NCBI GenBank assembly: GCA_014379705.1 | Contig: JACMLI010000410.1 | Span: 1-29,812, forward strand | Length of the DNA: 29,812 nt | Reading direction: 5' to 3' | Source of the DNA: Gemmatimonadaceae bacterium | Lineage (GTDB): Bacteria; Gemmatimonadota; Gemmatimonadetes; Gemmatimonadales; Gemmatimonadaceae | Shown here: piece after piece, positions 14,310 to 22,283 of the stretch | Layout: each line of letters starts with the position of its first letter | How positions within the stretch are numbered: the first letter of the stretch is position 1 | The notes under the pieces: generated by a model | What the model saw: the letters and a program-made list of their open reading frames with translations, nothing else | Database searches by the model: none | Told to the model about the DNA's origin: nothing | Position numbers and translations under genes: made by a program

Positions 14310-14810
14310 GGCACCCAGCTGGACGTCACGCAGGCTGTCGACTGGAACAACAACGTAACGCTGATCAAGAGCCAGCTCGGGGACGGCTACCTCCAGACGC
14401 AGAACCTCGTGTACTCGATCCTCCAGGGCACGTCGGGCGCGGGTGGCGGGAGCTCTCGCGTCGTCAAGATGACGGGCGGCTTCTGGGATGAGGCCTACAA
14501 CGGGTATGTCAAAGAGCCGTACAACCTCCCCAGCGTGCTGCACGGTTGGTCTCACGAGCTGGGTCGTGCGTTCGGCTTGCTCCACACGGAGGACGCAAGG
14601 ACCTGTTTCGCGAACCATGGCGTCGACCTCGGCGCGTTGCCGACCGGACCGGTGACGCGATTCTACGCTGAGGGTCGTGCGGGCGACGCGAGCGACCACG
14701 TTGACGTCGCCGCAGTGGTACTCAGTGATAGCTTGAGGTCAGTCGATGCACTGTCTATCGCAGGTCTTGATGTGCATCCGGACGACATCGGCGATCCTGG
14801 CTCCACCTGA
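14310..14810 (+). CDS. Unrecognised ORF, probably a gene fragment
   Basis: I do not recognise this frame. It continues without a stop from the region where the short-chain dehydrogenase fragment ends to a TGA at 14808-14810; GTG at 14409 is a possible start, but coding-like sequence (VDWNNNVTLIKSQLGDGYLQ) precedes it, so the true start may have been lost. The middle holds KMTGGFWDEAYNGYVKEPYN and SHELGRAFGLLHTED. The latter resembles the zinc motif of metzincin peptidases (HExxHxxGxxH) with Arg in place of the second His. The final 50 residues look less protein-like. No signal peptide or membrane helix is seen. Confidence 0.35.
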   Translation, partial: GTQLDVTQAVDWNNNVTLIKSQLGDGYLQTQNLVYSILQGTSGAGGGSSRVVKMTGGFWDEAYNGYVKEPYNLPSVLHGWSHELGRAFGLLHTEDARTCFANHGVDLGALPTGPVTRFYAEGRAGDASDHVDVAAVVLSDSLRSVDALSIAGLDVHPDDIGDPGST

Positions 14811-15367
14811 TGGTGGGATACCCGGAGTCGCGAAACCGGAAGGCGCTCGTTGGCGAGTACTTCACAGCAAGTGCCTACGCGGGGCTTGCACACCAAGCGG
14901 GCGCGGTGGAGTACGCTGCAGTCGACCGCGACGTCGCAACGCAGATCGTACTCACCCCTGATCATAAGGATTTGTGGAGTCAGGGCAGGCGAGTTGCTGC
15001 GCCCAATCTCTATGGAATGAGCGTGGGAGGCGTGTCGCACGTGAGCGGTCGCTCCCGTAGGCCCGCTTCCCGTCCGCAGCTCGCCGCCATTGCGGTCGAG
15101 TGGCACCGACAGGGGAAGGTGAAGGAGGTTCTCGCAACCCGCGTGCAGCCCATCGTTCATCGCGTTGCTGGCAGACCGCGACCCGGCTATCAACGCCGCG
15201 GTCCAGGCATGGATCGTTGCACCGCACCAGCCGTAAGTGCCGCAGCTAACATTGGGTTGGAAGTGCCAACTTGCAGCCTTGTGGAAGGCGGCTGCGCGCC
15301 TTTGTTGGATGCCAGTTGCAGCTCTACCCGGACGTTCCGCGGCCGGCGCTCTGGCGTGACATCCGCA
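14811..15367. other. Region of gene debris, no intact gene recognised
   Basis: Frames are open on both strands here but none shows a family motif, a ribosome site and good length together. The plus frame from 14810 (GEYFTASAYAGLAHQAGAVEY...) is protein-like for about 75 residues. Another plus frame reads FIALLADRDPAINAAVQAW and ends near 15231, like the C terminus of some enzyme. I read the stretch as remnants. Confidence 0.35.
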
Positions 15368-16417
15368 TCATGCGACCTCTAGGACACCACGACGCACGCT
15401 TGGAGCGACGTCCGTACCGAGCAGCTCAATCGATTGAAGCATTGCCTCATGATCGCCCGACGCGGCGCTCATTTGGAAGCTGACCCGAGACAAACCTCCC
15501 ATCGATTCGCTCGTCGCGAGAATCTTTTCCGCTACGGTCGCGGGGTCGCCGACGAGGAAGGCGCCACCAGGCGCACAGAGCGCGTCGAAATGACGGCGCG
15601 AGACATCCATCCGCCCACGCTCCTTCCCCAGCTCGGTGAACATGTACGCCCACCCCGGATAGAGCCGATCCCGTGCCTCGCCGCTCGTCTCGGCCACGAA
15701 CCCCATGGCGTGGATTCCGACGCGAAGCCGCTCCGGCGCATGTCCGGCGTTGCGTCCCGCTTCGCGGTACAGATCTAGGAGCGGACGGAATCGCTCGAAC
15801 GTGCCGCCGATAATCGCGACCATAAGCGGAAGGCCGAGCGTGCCCGCGCGCACGAACGACTCCGGCGTACCCCCAGCGCCCAACCAGACGGGTAGCTGTT
15901 CCTGAGCCGGCCGCGGAAAGACGCCCTGACCCGTGAGCGGCGGACGGAAGCGGCCGCTCCAGTGCATCGGGTTCTTCATGTTGAGCTCGAGCAGCAAGTT
16001 CAGCTTCTCGGCGAAGAGCGAGTCGTAGTGGTGCAGATCGAGGCCGAACAGCGGAAACGCGTCGATGAACGATCCGCGTCCGGCGACGATCTCGGCGCGC
16101 CCTCCGGAGATCAGATCCAGCGTGGCGAACTCCTGGAACACGCGCACCGGATCGGCGGCGCTCAGCACCGTCACGGCGCTGTGAAGGCGAATGTTCTTCG
16201 TTCGTGCCGCACCGGCGGCGAGAATGACGGGTGGAGCCGAATCGATGAAATCGGCGCGGTGGTGCTCACCGACGCCGAAGGCGTCCAGGCCGGCCCGATC
16301 AGCTGCTTCGATCTCCTCGAGCAGGTTCGTCATCCGTTCCGTCGGCGACGGCACGCGCTTGGTCCGCGGGTCTGGCATGAGCGCGGCGAAGCTGTCGACA
16401 CCGATCTCGATCGTCAC
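15368..16417 (-). CDS. Luciferase-like monooxygenase (LLM class, flavin-dependent)
   Basis: The 349-residue protein is a second flavin-dependent TIM-barrel oxidoreductase, only distantly like the one at 5109-6125. Segments in order: MTIEIGVDSFAAL, ADRAGLDAFGVGEHHR, the HSAVTVLSAADPVRVFQEFATLD strand-helix, GRAEIVAGRGSF (flavin loop), LPVWLGAGGTPESFVRAG and LGLPLMVAIIGG. This resembles the alkanal-monooxygenase-like LLM group. Its start is GTG at 16417, whose TG is shared with the TGA stop of the upstream DUF1330 gene (GTGA), so translation is coupled, and GGGAG lies upstream. It is the last gene of the six-gene minus-strand block. The substrate is unknown; the repeated hydrolase neighbours suggest a shared small-molecule pathway. 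Confidence 0.88.
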   Translation of the reverse strand: MTIEIGVDSFAALMPDPRTKRVPSPTERMTNLLEEIEAADRAGLDAFGVGEHHRADFIDSAPPVILAAGAARTKNIRLHSAVTVLSAADPVRVFQEFATLDLISGGRAEIVAGRGSFIDAFPLFGLDLHHYDSLFAEKLNLLLELNMKNPMHWSGRFRPPLTGQGVFPRPAQEQLPVWLGAGGTPESFVRAGTLGLPLMVAIIGGTFERFRPLLDLYREAGRNAGHAPERLRVGIHAMGFVAETSGEARDRLYPGWAYMFTELGKERGRMDVSRRHFDALCAPGGAFLVGDPATVAEKILATSESMGGLSRVSFQMSAASGDHEAMLQSIELLGTDVAPSVRRGVLEVA

Positions 16418-16752
16418 AAGCCCGCTCCCGGCCCTGGCTCGGCGAGCAACACCGGTTGCGGACCATCGTAGCCCTCGACGATGACGACGTCACCCTCCGC
16501 GGCACCGATGCGCAGTGCGTGCGCCGCTGCATACTCGGGGTCGCGATAGCACGATGTCGCCGCGGCGAAGTCCGGAAACTCGATGACGACCTGTCGCGCT
16601 CGCGCGGTTCCTTCCTCGATGCTCTGCGTGCCCCATCGGACGAGGAACCGCGCGCCGTAGCGGCCGAGGACGGCCCGGTTGGCCCTGACGTACTCCTGGT
16701 GCTGCTCCATGTCGTTGATGTCGCTCTGCACGATCCAATATCCCTTCGCCAT
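16414..16752 (-). CDS. DUF1330 family protein (copy 1)
   Basis: The product has 112 residues and is a DUF1330 protein, a small ferredoxin-like alpha/beta fold. The opening KGYWIVQSDINDMEQHQEYV, the middle RYGARFLVRWG with VVIEFPDFAAATSCYRDPEY and the GDVVIVEGYDG end are the family signature. Function is not established; the fold is shared with dimeric small-molecule-binding proteins and monooxygenases. ATG 16752 has GGGAG six bases upstream; an upstream in-frame start would add 20 unlikely residues. The C-terminal tail QPVLLAEPGPGAGL exceeds that of copy 2. The stop overlaps the start of the next gene (GTGA), and the NmrA-like gene ends 65 bases upstream. It is the second of two DUF1330 genes in this block. 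Confidence 0.88.
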   Translation of the reverse strand: MAKGYWIVQSDINDMEQHQEYVRANRAVLGRYGARFLVRWGTQSIEEGTARARQVVIEFPDFAAATSCYRDPEYAAAHALRIGAAEGDVVIVEGYDGPQPVLLAEPGPGAGL

Positions 16753-16817
16753 CTCAGACTCCCTTGGGGTGCTGACGCTGTTGCCCGCCAAGTCCGAGCG
16801 GGTCACCGCCAATCAGG

Positions 16818-17738
16818 CTACGACAGTTCCGGGCGCGACGTCGCCGCCATGTTGGTGCGTGCCCAGCTCGCGAATGGCGTGGCGGCCTTTCCCGCCACCC
16901 TGTTCGCCGACGCGATCCGGTCCTCCGAAGGCGCGCCCAGGTACGTGTGCTGTTCGAAGTACCCGAACATCTCGGCCAGCTCGCCGGCCCCGGGGAAGAA
17001 GGTGGCGAAGACACTCGCCGGCACGCGGTTGAACGCGTAGTCGTGTCCCTGGTTGTTGAGCGTAGCGACGATGTCGTTGAAGCTCAACAGGTCGCCGACG
17101 AGGGGGAGATACTCGCCGTGGCCGACGAGGTCTGGCTGCGCGAACGCGCCCGCCACGATGTTGCCGAGCTCCGTGATGTCACCCATGTGGATCCCGCGCA
17201 CATCGGGGTCGATCGGCAGCGTCCACCCGATTGACCCGTCCCGCTGCTTCTGCGGCGCCATGTTGCCGAGCAGGTTCTGGTAGAAGAACGGCGCGATCAC
17301 GAAGGTGTAATGCTCGAACGCCGCCGCCCCGACCAGAGCGTCCACGGCAGCTTTGTTCGTGAAGTGGGGGACGGTGAATCGGCCACCGCTGATCGCCTCG
17401 ACATTGGGCAGCGTCGACCACACGAAATGACGAACGCCCGCATCCTTGGCCGCCCGAATCGCCGCCGTGGCCTGCGTGATCTCATCATCGCCGCCCGCCT
17501 CCCAGAAGTTGGTCACGACGAATACGCCGTAGGCTCCATCGAACGCCGCTCGAAGCGTCGCCGGCCGGTCCAGATCCGCTTCGGCGACCTCATCGGCGAG
17601 TCCCTCATGCGCGGCGGGATTGCGCGTCAGTGCTCGTACGCGGAACTCGCCTCGGGCCTGAACGGCGCGAACCACGCTACCCCCCTGCTGTCCCGTTGCC
17701 CCGATGACGGCGATGATGCGCTGCGCGTTGCTCGACAT
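16818..17738 (-). CDS. NmrA-like NAD(P)-binding protein
   Basis: The 306-residue protein has a Rossmann opening, IIAVIGATGQQGGSVVRAVQ, with the GATGxxGG loop at residues 13-20, as in NmrA/HSCARG-type atypical short-chain dehydrogenases. Further family marks are VRALTRNPAAH, GVFVVTNFWE, AKDAGVRHFVWSTLPNVEAISGG and the YTFVIAPFFYQNLLGN strand. No YxxxK catalytic pair is obvious, as is normal for NmrA-like proteins, which act as redox sensors or as reductases on quinone-like substrates. ATG 17738 is preceded by AAGGAG; earlier in-frame ATGs lead into unlikely sequence over the upstream hydrolase gene. It lies 61 bases after the hydrolase copy 1 gene on the same strand. Confidence 0.9.
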   Translation of the reverse strand: MSSNAQRIIAVIGATGQQGGSVVRAVQARGEFRVRALTRNPAAHEGLADEVAEADLDRPATLRAAFDGAYGVFVVTNFWEAGGDDEITQATAAIRAAKDAGVRHFVWSTLPNVEAISGGRFTVPHFTNKAAVDALVGAAAFEHYTFVIAPFFYQNLLGNMAPQKQRDGSIGWTLPIDPDVRGIHMGDITELGNIVAGAFAQPDLVGHGEYLPLVGDLLSFNDIVATLNNQGHDYAFNRVPASVFATFFPGAGELAEMFGYFEQHTYLGAPSEDRIASANRVAGKAATPFASWARTNMAATSRPELS

Positions 17739-17799
17739 GCTGCTCTCCTTGTCTCGTGAAATCCGGTGACTCGATGGAATCAGCGACGGTCGAGCCGTG

Positions 17800-18405
17800 C
17801 TACGCCGGCACGAGCGCTCTCGTCGCGACGCCCTCCGCCCGCTGACCCTCCTCGGACGATAGATCCGGATACAGCTCGAATATCGTCCCGTACGTCGTCG
17901 TGACGACGGCGCCGAGTTCGCGCAGTCGGTCATACGTGACCAAGTCGCCGAGCGCCGTCGTCGTTCCGCTGGCGTCGGCCACGACGTGGACTTCGTATCC
18001 CGCGTCGAGCCCGGACCGGACGCTGTGGAACAGGCACACATCTGTGAGCAGGCCTGCGATGACGAGCTTCTTCCGCTGTGTGTTCCTGACCGCGTCGACG
18101 AACGCGGGATCGTCGAAGGCGTTGAGCGATCCGGCGCGGCGCACGCGCCTCGCGTACGCCACGGGTGCTGCCTCGCTGATCGAGTCGAGGTTGGTGCCGA
18201 GGAACTCCAGTGTCTCCCTCGTGCTCGTGATCACGAGCGGAATGCCCATCTCCTCACCGAGACGAGCGAGCATTCCGGCGTTCGCGGTGACGGCACTCGC
18301 TGGTAGGCTGCCGACCATCGCCAGTACGCCCGGCTGATGATCGACGAGGACGATGGCGGTGTCGGATGGGGTGATTCGGCCCTGGTGCTGCGATGCCGAC
18401 GACAT
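17800..18405 (-). CDS. YcaC-like isochorismatase-family hydrolase (copy 1)
   Basis: The 201-residue protein is a cysteine hydrolase of the isochorismatase superfamily. IVLVDHQPGVL carries the catalytic Asp (22) and LVIAGLLTDVCLFHSV the nucleophilic Cys (124). The third catalytic position, usually Lys, appears as Arg90 in RRAGSLNAFDD, the arrangement of E. coli YcaC (ARPGQINAWD), so I place it in the YcaC-like group. Its natural substrate is unknown; superfamily members hydrolyse amides or vinyl ethers. GGAG stands seven bases before ATG 18405. DUF1330 copy 2 ends 53 bases upstream and the NmrA-like gene starts 61 bases downstream, so it belongs to the six-gene minus-strand unit. Confidence 0.9.
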   Translation of the reverse strand: MSSASQHQGRITPSDTAIVLVDHQPGVLAMVGSLPASAVTANAGMLARLGEEMGIPLVITSTRETLEFLGTNLDSISEAAPVAYARRVRRAGSLNAFDDPAFVDAVRNTQRKKLVIAGLLTDVCLFHSVRSGLDAGYEVHVVADASGTTTALGDLVTYDRLRELGAVVTTTYGTIFELYPDLSSEEGQRAEGVATRALVPA

Positions 18406-18458
18406 GATGAAGCTCCTGCGTTGAAGATGTACGGACGGAATGCTCGCCGCGGTTCGCG

Positions 18459-18764
18459 TCAGAAGTCCTGCGTGCCGTCGTAGCCCTCGACGATCACCAT
18501 GTCGCCAGCGGCGATCGCGTGACGAATCTTGGCGGCTTCGTGGTACGTGGGATCGTCATAGCACGCGAGCGCGGCCTCGTAGGTGGGAAACTCGACCACG
18601 GTCTGCTTGGACCGCGAGACGCCTTCGACGACTCGCTCTCGCCCATGCATCACGATGAACTTGGCGCCGTAGCGATTCATGGTGTCCCGATTGGCCTCGC
18701 GGTAGCGATACAGGCCGGCCATGTCCGTGACGTCGCTGTTCGCGATCCAATACGCTTTCGGCAT
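18459..18764 (-). CDS. DUF1330 family protein (copy 2)
   Basis: This 101-residue protein is the second DUF1330 member in the block: KAYWIANSDVTDMAGLYRYR, RYGAKFIVMHGRERVVEGVS, TVVEFPTYEAALACYDDPTY and a terminal VIVEGYDGTQDF. It aligns along its whole length with the copy at 16414-16752 (shared YWI.(N/Q)SD..DM, RYGA.F.V..G, V.VEFP....A..CY.DP.Y, D.VIVEGYDG) but differs at many positions, so the duplication is old or the two were acquired separately. Only a weak ribosome site precedes ATG 18764. Neighbours are the two YcaC-like hydrolase genes, 52 and 53 bases away. Function of the family is not established. Confidence 0.9.
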   Translation of the reverse strand: MPKAYWIANSDVTDMAGLYRYREANRDTMNRYGAKFIVMHGRERVVEGVSRSKQTVVEFPTYEAALACYDDPTYHEAAKIRHAIAAGDMVIVEGYDGTQDF

Positions 18765-18816
18765 GAGGTTGACCTACAAGGTCGTGTGGTGTGTGCGTCT
18801 GCTGCCGCGGCACTCC

Positions 18817-19506
18817 CTAGGCGACTTCCACCTCGTATGGCTTGGCTCGCAGCCGCTTCCTGACCCGCTCGATCTCGGGCGCGTACCACTCCATGTGGGT
18901 CGCAAATTCCTTCGCGTACGGAAACGTCCCCCAGTCGCGGATCCATTCGGTCAGCAGCGCGTTCACCGTGATGGGTTGGCTACCCGCCTGGATCATGCGC
19001 TGGATCGCGGTGTCGTGTGCCATGGCCGTGCTCCCGCCCACGGCGTCGGACACGAAGTAGGTCTCGAAGCCATCCCGCTGTGCGTGAAGCACCGGGTAGA
19101 GCAGACAGACCTCGGTCCAGAGGCCCGCGAAGATGAGGCGGCGCCGACCTGAGCGGGTCACTGCATCCCGCACTGCCTTGTCCTCCCAGGCATTCATCGT
19201 ATTGCGGTCGTACTCGGGCTCCTCGGCCAGATCTGCACGCAGAGACGACACCGTGGGTTTGTCACCGCGCAGCTTTACGCCGATGGTGCTCAGGATGACG
19301 GGTACTTTGAATGCCGTGCTGGCCCGGGCGAGGGCGCGGCCATTGAGCTCGATGAGCTCGTGGTCGGTCGAGTGGATCCCGTCGATGACGTGCTTCTGAT
19401 AGTCGAGAAGCATGACCAGCGACGTGTCTGTGGTCAGGAGCGTCGACGAGAGCGCCGCCGGCATCGACTGTTCCTTCCTGTTTGCTGCGGGCGCTGCTGT
19501 CGTCAT
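18817..19506 (-). CDS. YcaC-like isochorismatase-family hydrolase (copy 2)
   Basis: About 229 residues from ATG 19506, which has AAAGGA eight bases upstream. VMLLDYQKHVIDG carries the catalytic Asp (35) and LIFAGLWTEVCLLYPVL the Cys (134); Arg101 in YDRNTMNAWED stands where most relatives have Lys, as in the other copy and in YcaC. An in-frame ATG at 19614 would add 36 residues that resemble a signal peptide (RRFCLTATMLLPATATA); I prefer the shorter form because of its ribosome site, but an exported form cannot be excluded. It is the first gene of the six-gene minus-strand unit; the response regulator gene ends 273 bases upstream on the same strand, so a separate promoter is likely there. Confidence 0.87.
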   Translation of the reverse strand: MTTAAPAANRKEQSMPAALSSTLLTTDTSLVMLLDYQKHVIDGIHSTDHELIELNGRALARASTAFKVPVILSTIGVKLRGDKPTVSSLRADLAEEPEYDRNTMNAWEDKAVRDAVTRSGRRRLIFAGLWTEVCLLYPVLHAQRDGFETYFVSDAVGGSTAMAHDTAIQRMIQAGSQPITVNALLTEWIRDWGTFPYAKEFATHMEWYAPEIERVRKRLRAKPYEVEVA

Positions 19507-19779
19507 CGTGTGGTCCTTTCGTTGGATTGCCAGCGTTTGGGATGCCGTCGCCGTGGCCGGCAGCAGCATGGTGGCTGTCAGGCAGAACCGGCGATGAAGG
19601 TGCCCGAGAGACACGGGGTCGCATCGGCACGAGATGCTCCGGTCTGGCTGGGATCGGGAACGCTGATGCTGTACTCCTGATGGTATCGGAGCGCCTCGGC
19701 GTCGACATTCACCGAAAGGCGTATCTTCAGCACCAATGCGTCAACATCACATGGCGCGCTCACCACGTGGGGGGAGCGA

Positions 19780-20448
19780 TCAGGCGAGATGAATGATGCC
19801 TCGTTGGAGCGCCACGGTGACGGCCTCCGTGCGGTCGTCTGCGCCGAGCTTCTGGAGGATGTGCAGCACGTGCACCTTGACCGTGGCTTCGGTGCGGCCG
19901 ATCGCCTCGGCCACCATCCGGTTCCGATAGCCCTTCGCGAGCAGCTGCAGTACCTCGAGCTCACGCGCCGTCAGCTCGGCGTGCGCGGTGAACTGGCCAA
20001 GCCGCTTCGCCACCTCGGCTGGGAGTGCCTGGCCGCCCCGGTGCACGAGATGGATGGCGTCGGTGAGTTGCTGTCGCACCGCACTCTTGAGCAAGTAGCC
20101 TCTCGCTCCCGCCTCGAGCGCCCTGCGGATGTCGGCGTCGCCCTCGTACGTCGTCAGGGCGATGATCCGCGCACTGGAAAACTCGGTCGTGATAATGTCG
20201 ATCGCATCGACGCCTCCCAGCTCCGGCATGCTCAGGTCCATGAGCGTGACGTCGGGCCGGTGCGTGCGGAACAGCGCTACGGCAGCCCCTCCGTCGCTCG
20301 CTTCCGCAACGAGTTCCAGGTCATCGTGCACCGACAGCAGCGACCGCAGCCCATCCCGGTAGATGGGATGGTCATCGACAATCATGATGCGGATCGACCG
20401 ATGGAGTTGGGATGATCCTGCGTCCGTCCCTGTGGCGAAGCCGTGCAT
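19780..20448 (-). CDS. NarL/LuxR-type response regulator
   Basis: The 222-residue protein has a receiver domain (about 19-135: IMIVDDHPIYRDGL with the acidic pair, phospho-acceptor Asp71 in VTLMDLSMPELGG, Lys121 in GYLLKSA) and a LuxR-type helix-turn-helix (about 158-214: LTARELEVLQLLAKGYRNRM, TEATVKVHVLHILQKLGA). It is transcribed away from a PAS histidine kinase whose HisKA_3 domain is the usual partner of NarL-type regulators, so the two form a likely two-component pair. Downstream on the same strand lies the hydrolase/DUF1330 block, its most obvious target by position; that link is inference. ATG 20448 has no clear ribosome site; a shorter start near MIVDDH (about 20382) is possible but would clip the first strand. 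Confidence 0.92.
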   Translation of the reverse strand: MHGFATGTDAGSSQLHRSIRIMIVDDHPIYRDGLRSLLSVHDDLELVAEASDGGAAVALFRTHRPDVTLMDLSMPELGGVDAIDIITTEFSSARIIALTTYEGDADIRRALEAGARGYLLKSAVRQQLTDAIHLVHRGGQALPAEVAKRLGQFTAHAELTARELEVLQLLAKGYRNRMVAEAIGRTEATVKVHVLHILQKLGADDRTEAVTVALQRGIIHLA

Positions 20449-20656
20449 GCGTAACTATCGCTGTCTGCGAGTAATGGGGACATACGCCGTTCGCATGATC
20501 TTACGCCGGACATTACCTTGCATCGCACGTCCCACGCGGCCCGCGGCTGCATCCATCACGGTCGAATCGCCCGGGATCTTCGAGCATCTATTCGCCACCG
20601 TTCTTCCGGCACGACCAGTGCGCCTGCCAAGAGATGGCGACATAACGGACTCAGCG
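20449..20656. promoter_or_regulatory. Divergent control region between response regulator and kinase
   Basis: This 208-base gap separates the start of the response regulator (minus) from the chosen start of the kinase (plus), so both promoters should lie here. The plus frame is open through it, so the kinase could begin further upstream. I see no convincing palindrome or sigma-70 boxes. Confidence 0.35.
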
Positions 20657-22231
20657 ATGGCGCCCGGAGATGCCATTCCGAAAGGCGATGATCAATCGCT
20701 AGTGCACAAGTCTCCCGTGCCAGGCCAGTCGTCGGGCCTCACCGAGCATCATGTTCGCGACGTCATCGATCGGATTCCGACGATGGCGTGGAGTACCCGA
20801 GCAGATGGCTCCGGGGAGTTCTTCAACCGCATGTGCCTCGACTACCTCGGCCTTTCGGAAGCTGACCTCACAGAATCGGGATGGCTGTCGGCGTTTCATC
20901 CCGATGATTGGGCGCGTCTGACCGCTCACCGCGAGCGCGCCTTCGCCGCCGGACAGGCCGCAGAGACCGAGGCACGCTTGCGCGGCGCGGATGGAGCGCA
21001 TCGCTGGTTCCTGATCCGCGTTGCGCCGTTTCGGGACACGAGTGGAAACATCACGACATGGTATGGCACGCATACCGACATCGACGACCGCCGAGCCGCC
21101 GAGGAACTGCTGCGTCAGTCCGAGGCCTTCCTCGTGCAGGCCCAGAGCCTGAGTCACTCGGGCAGTTGGGCGTATCACGTGGAACGCAAGATGTTCGTTC
21201 ACTGGTCGACCGAGCTCTCACGGATCTGGGAGCTCGACTCGGCGCTCGTGACGCGTTCCCCCTGTGAAGTAGCCGGCGAACGGGTGCACCCGGACGACAG
21301 GGAGCTATTCGCCCTTGCGTGTCACCAGGGGATACGCGACAAGACGAACGTCGACTTCGAGCACCGCCTCCTCATGCCTGACGGGTCGCTCAAGCACATC
21401 CAGACCGTGGCAAAGCCGGTCCTTGACGATCGGGGCTACGTCGCCACGCTCGTGGGAACGAGCAGCGATGTGACACGACGCAAGAGTGCGGAAGCTGAGC
21501 TGCTGCGGGTCGAACGGTTGCGCATGGACGAACGAGCGAGCGAGCGCACGCGGATCGCACAGGATCTGCACGATACGCTGCTCCAGAGCATTCAGGGGAT
21601 GATGCTCTGCTACCAAGCCGTCGATTTTCTTCTACCCCACCGCGCCGCCGAAGCGAAGGTCGTGCTGCAGCGAGCGTTGTCCATCGCCGAGCGGGCCATC
21701 GCCGAGGGTCGTGATGCCGTGCAAGGTCTGCGTGTGGCCAGTGTGATCGGCAACGATCTGGCCAACGCGATCCGGGTGATCGGCCAGGAGCTGGGCCAGG
21801 GCATCCAGGGCGATCCTGCTCTCAGGCCGTCGTTCACCGTCCAGACGCGGGGCGAGCCTCGAGAGGTGCAGCCGATACTTCGTGAGGACATCTATCAGTT
21901 CGTTCGAGAGGCGGTCCGCAACGCATTTCGACACGCCTTCGCGCGGCGCATCGAGGTCGAGATCGTGTTCAGCGAATCTCTCCTCCGCGTTCGCATTCGC
22001 GATGATGGCACCGGGATCGAGGCTCCGGTGCTGAATGAGGGGGGACGAGTTGGCCACTGGGGGCTGACGGGCATGCGCGAGCGGGCCGAGAGAATCGGTG
22101 CCCAATGCCAGGTACGCAGCCATCGGGGGGCGGGCACCGAGGTCGACCTCAGTGTTCCGTCCGATGTCGTGTACGCCAGCATCGGCTTTCCATCGCGCGA
22201 CGGTGGTCAGGAGAACGGACCACCAGACTAG
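20657..22231 (+). CDS. PAS-domain sensor histidine kinase (NarL-partner type)
   Basis: About 524 residues. Two PAS domains come first: residues about 35-160 (VIDRIPTMAWSTRADGSGEF ... TTWYGTHTDIDDRR, with a PAC end) and about 165-285 (LSHSGSWAYHVERKMFVHWS ... VATLVGTSSDVTRRK). A HisKA_3 domain follows with the phospho-acceptor His in ERTRIAQDLHDTLLQSIQG (about residue 305), then a HATPase domain with REAVRNAFRHA (N box), IRDDGTGIE and GHWGLTGMRERAERIG. No membrane helix is seen, so it is probably a cytoplasmic sensor. Its partner is the divergent response regulator. ATG 20657 is the last start that keeps both PAS domains, but its ribosome site is poor and the frame is open upstream to 20363, so the N terminus is uncertain. 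Confidence 0.88.
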   Translation: MAPGDAIPKGDDQSLVHKSPVPGQSSGLTEHHVRDVIDRIPTMAWSTRADGSGEFFNRMCLDYLGLSEADLTESGWLSAFHPDDWARLTAHRERAFAAGQAAETEARLRGADGAHRWFLIRVAPFRDTSGNITTWYGTHTDIDDRRAAEELLRQSEAFLVQAQSLSHSGSWAYHVERKMFVHWSTELSRIWELDSALVTRSPCEVAGERVHPDDRELFALACHQGIRDKTNVDFEHRLLMPDGSLKHIQTVAKPVLDDRGYVATLVGTSSDVTRRKSAEAELLRVERLRMDERASERTRIAQDLHDTLLQSIQGMMLCYQAVDFLLPHRAAEAKVVLQRALSIAERAIAEGRDAVQGLRVASVIGNDLANAIRVIGQELGQGIQGDPALRPSFTVQTRGEPREVQPILREDIYQFVREAVRNAFRHAFARRIEVEIVFSESLLRVRIRDDGTGIEAPVLNEGGRVGHWGLTGMRERAERIGAQCQVRSHRGAGTEVDLSVPSDVVYASIGFPSRDGGQENGPPD

Positions 22232-22283
22232 TATCCTGTAACAGAAGTATCTGCAACGTTTCGCCGGCGCCTACCGTATGAGA

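Noticed and set aside
14663..15193. Minus-strand 176-codon frame over the debris region
   Set aside because: No motif, no ribosome site, and it overlaps plus-strand frames that are equally open; cannot be supported as a gene.
19507..19614. Signal-peptide-like N-terminal extension of hydrolase copy 2
   Set aside because: ATG 19506 has a good ribosome site and YcaC-like enzymes are cytoplasmic; the extension may be chance, although it is noted as an alternative.
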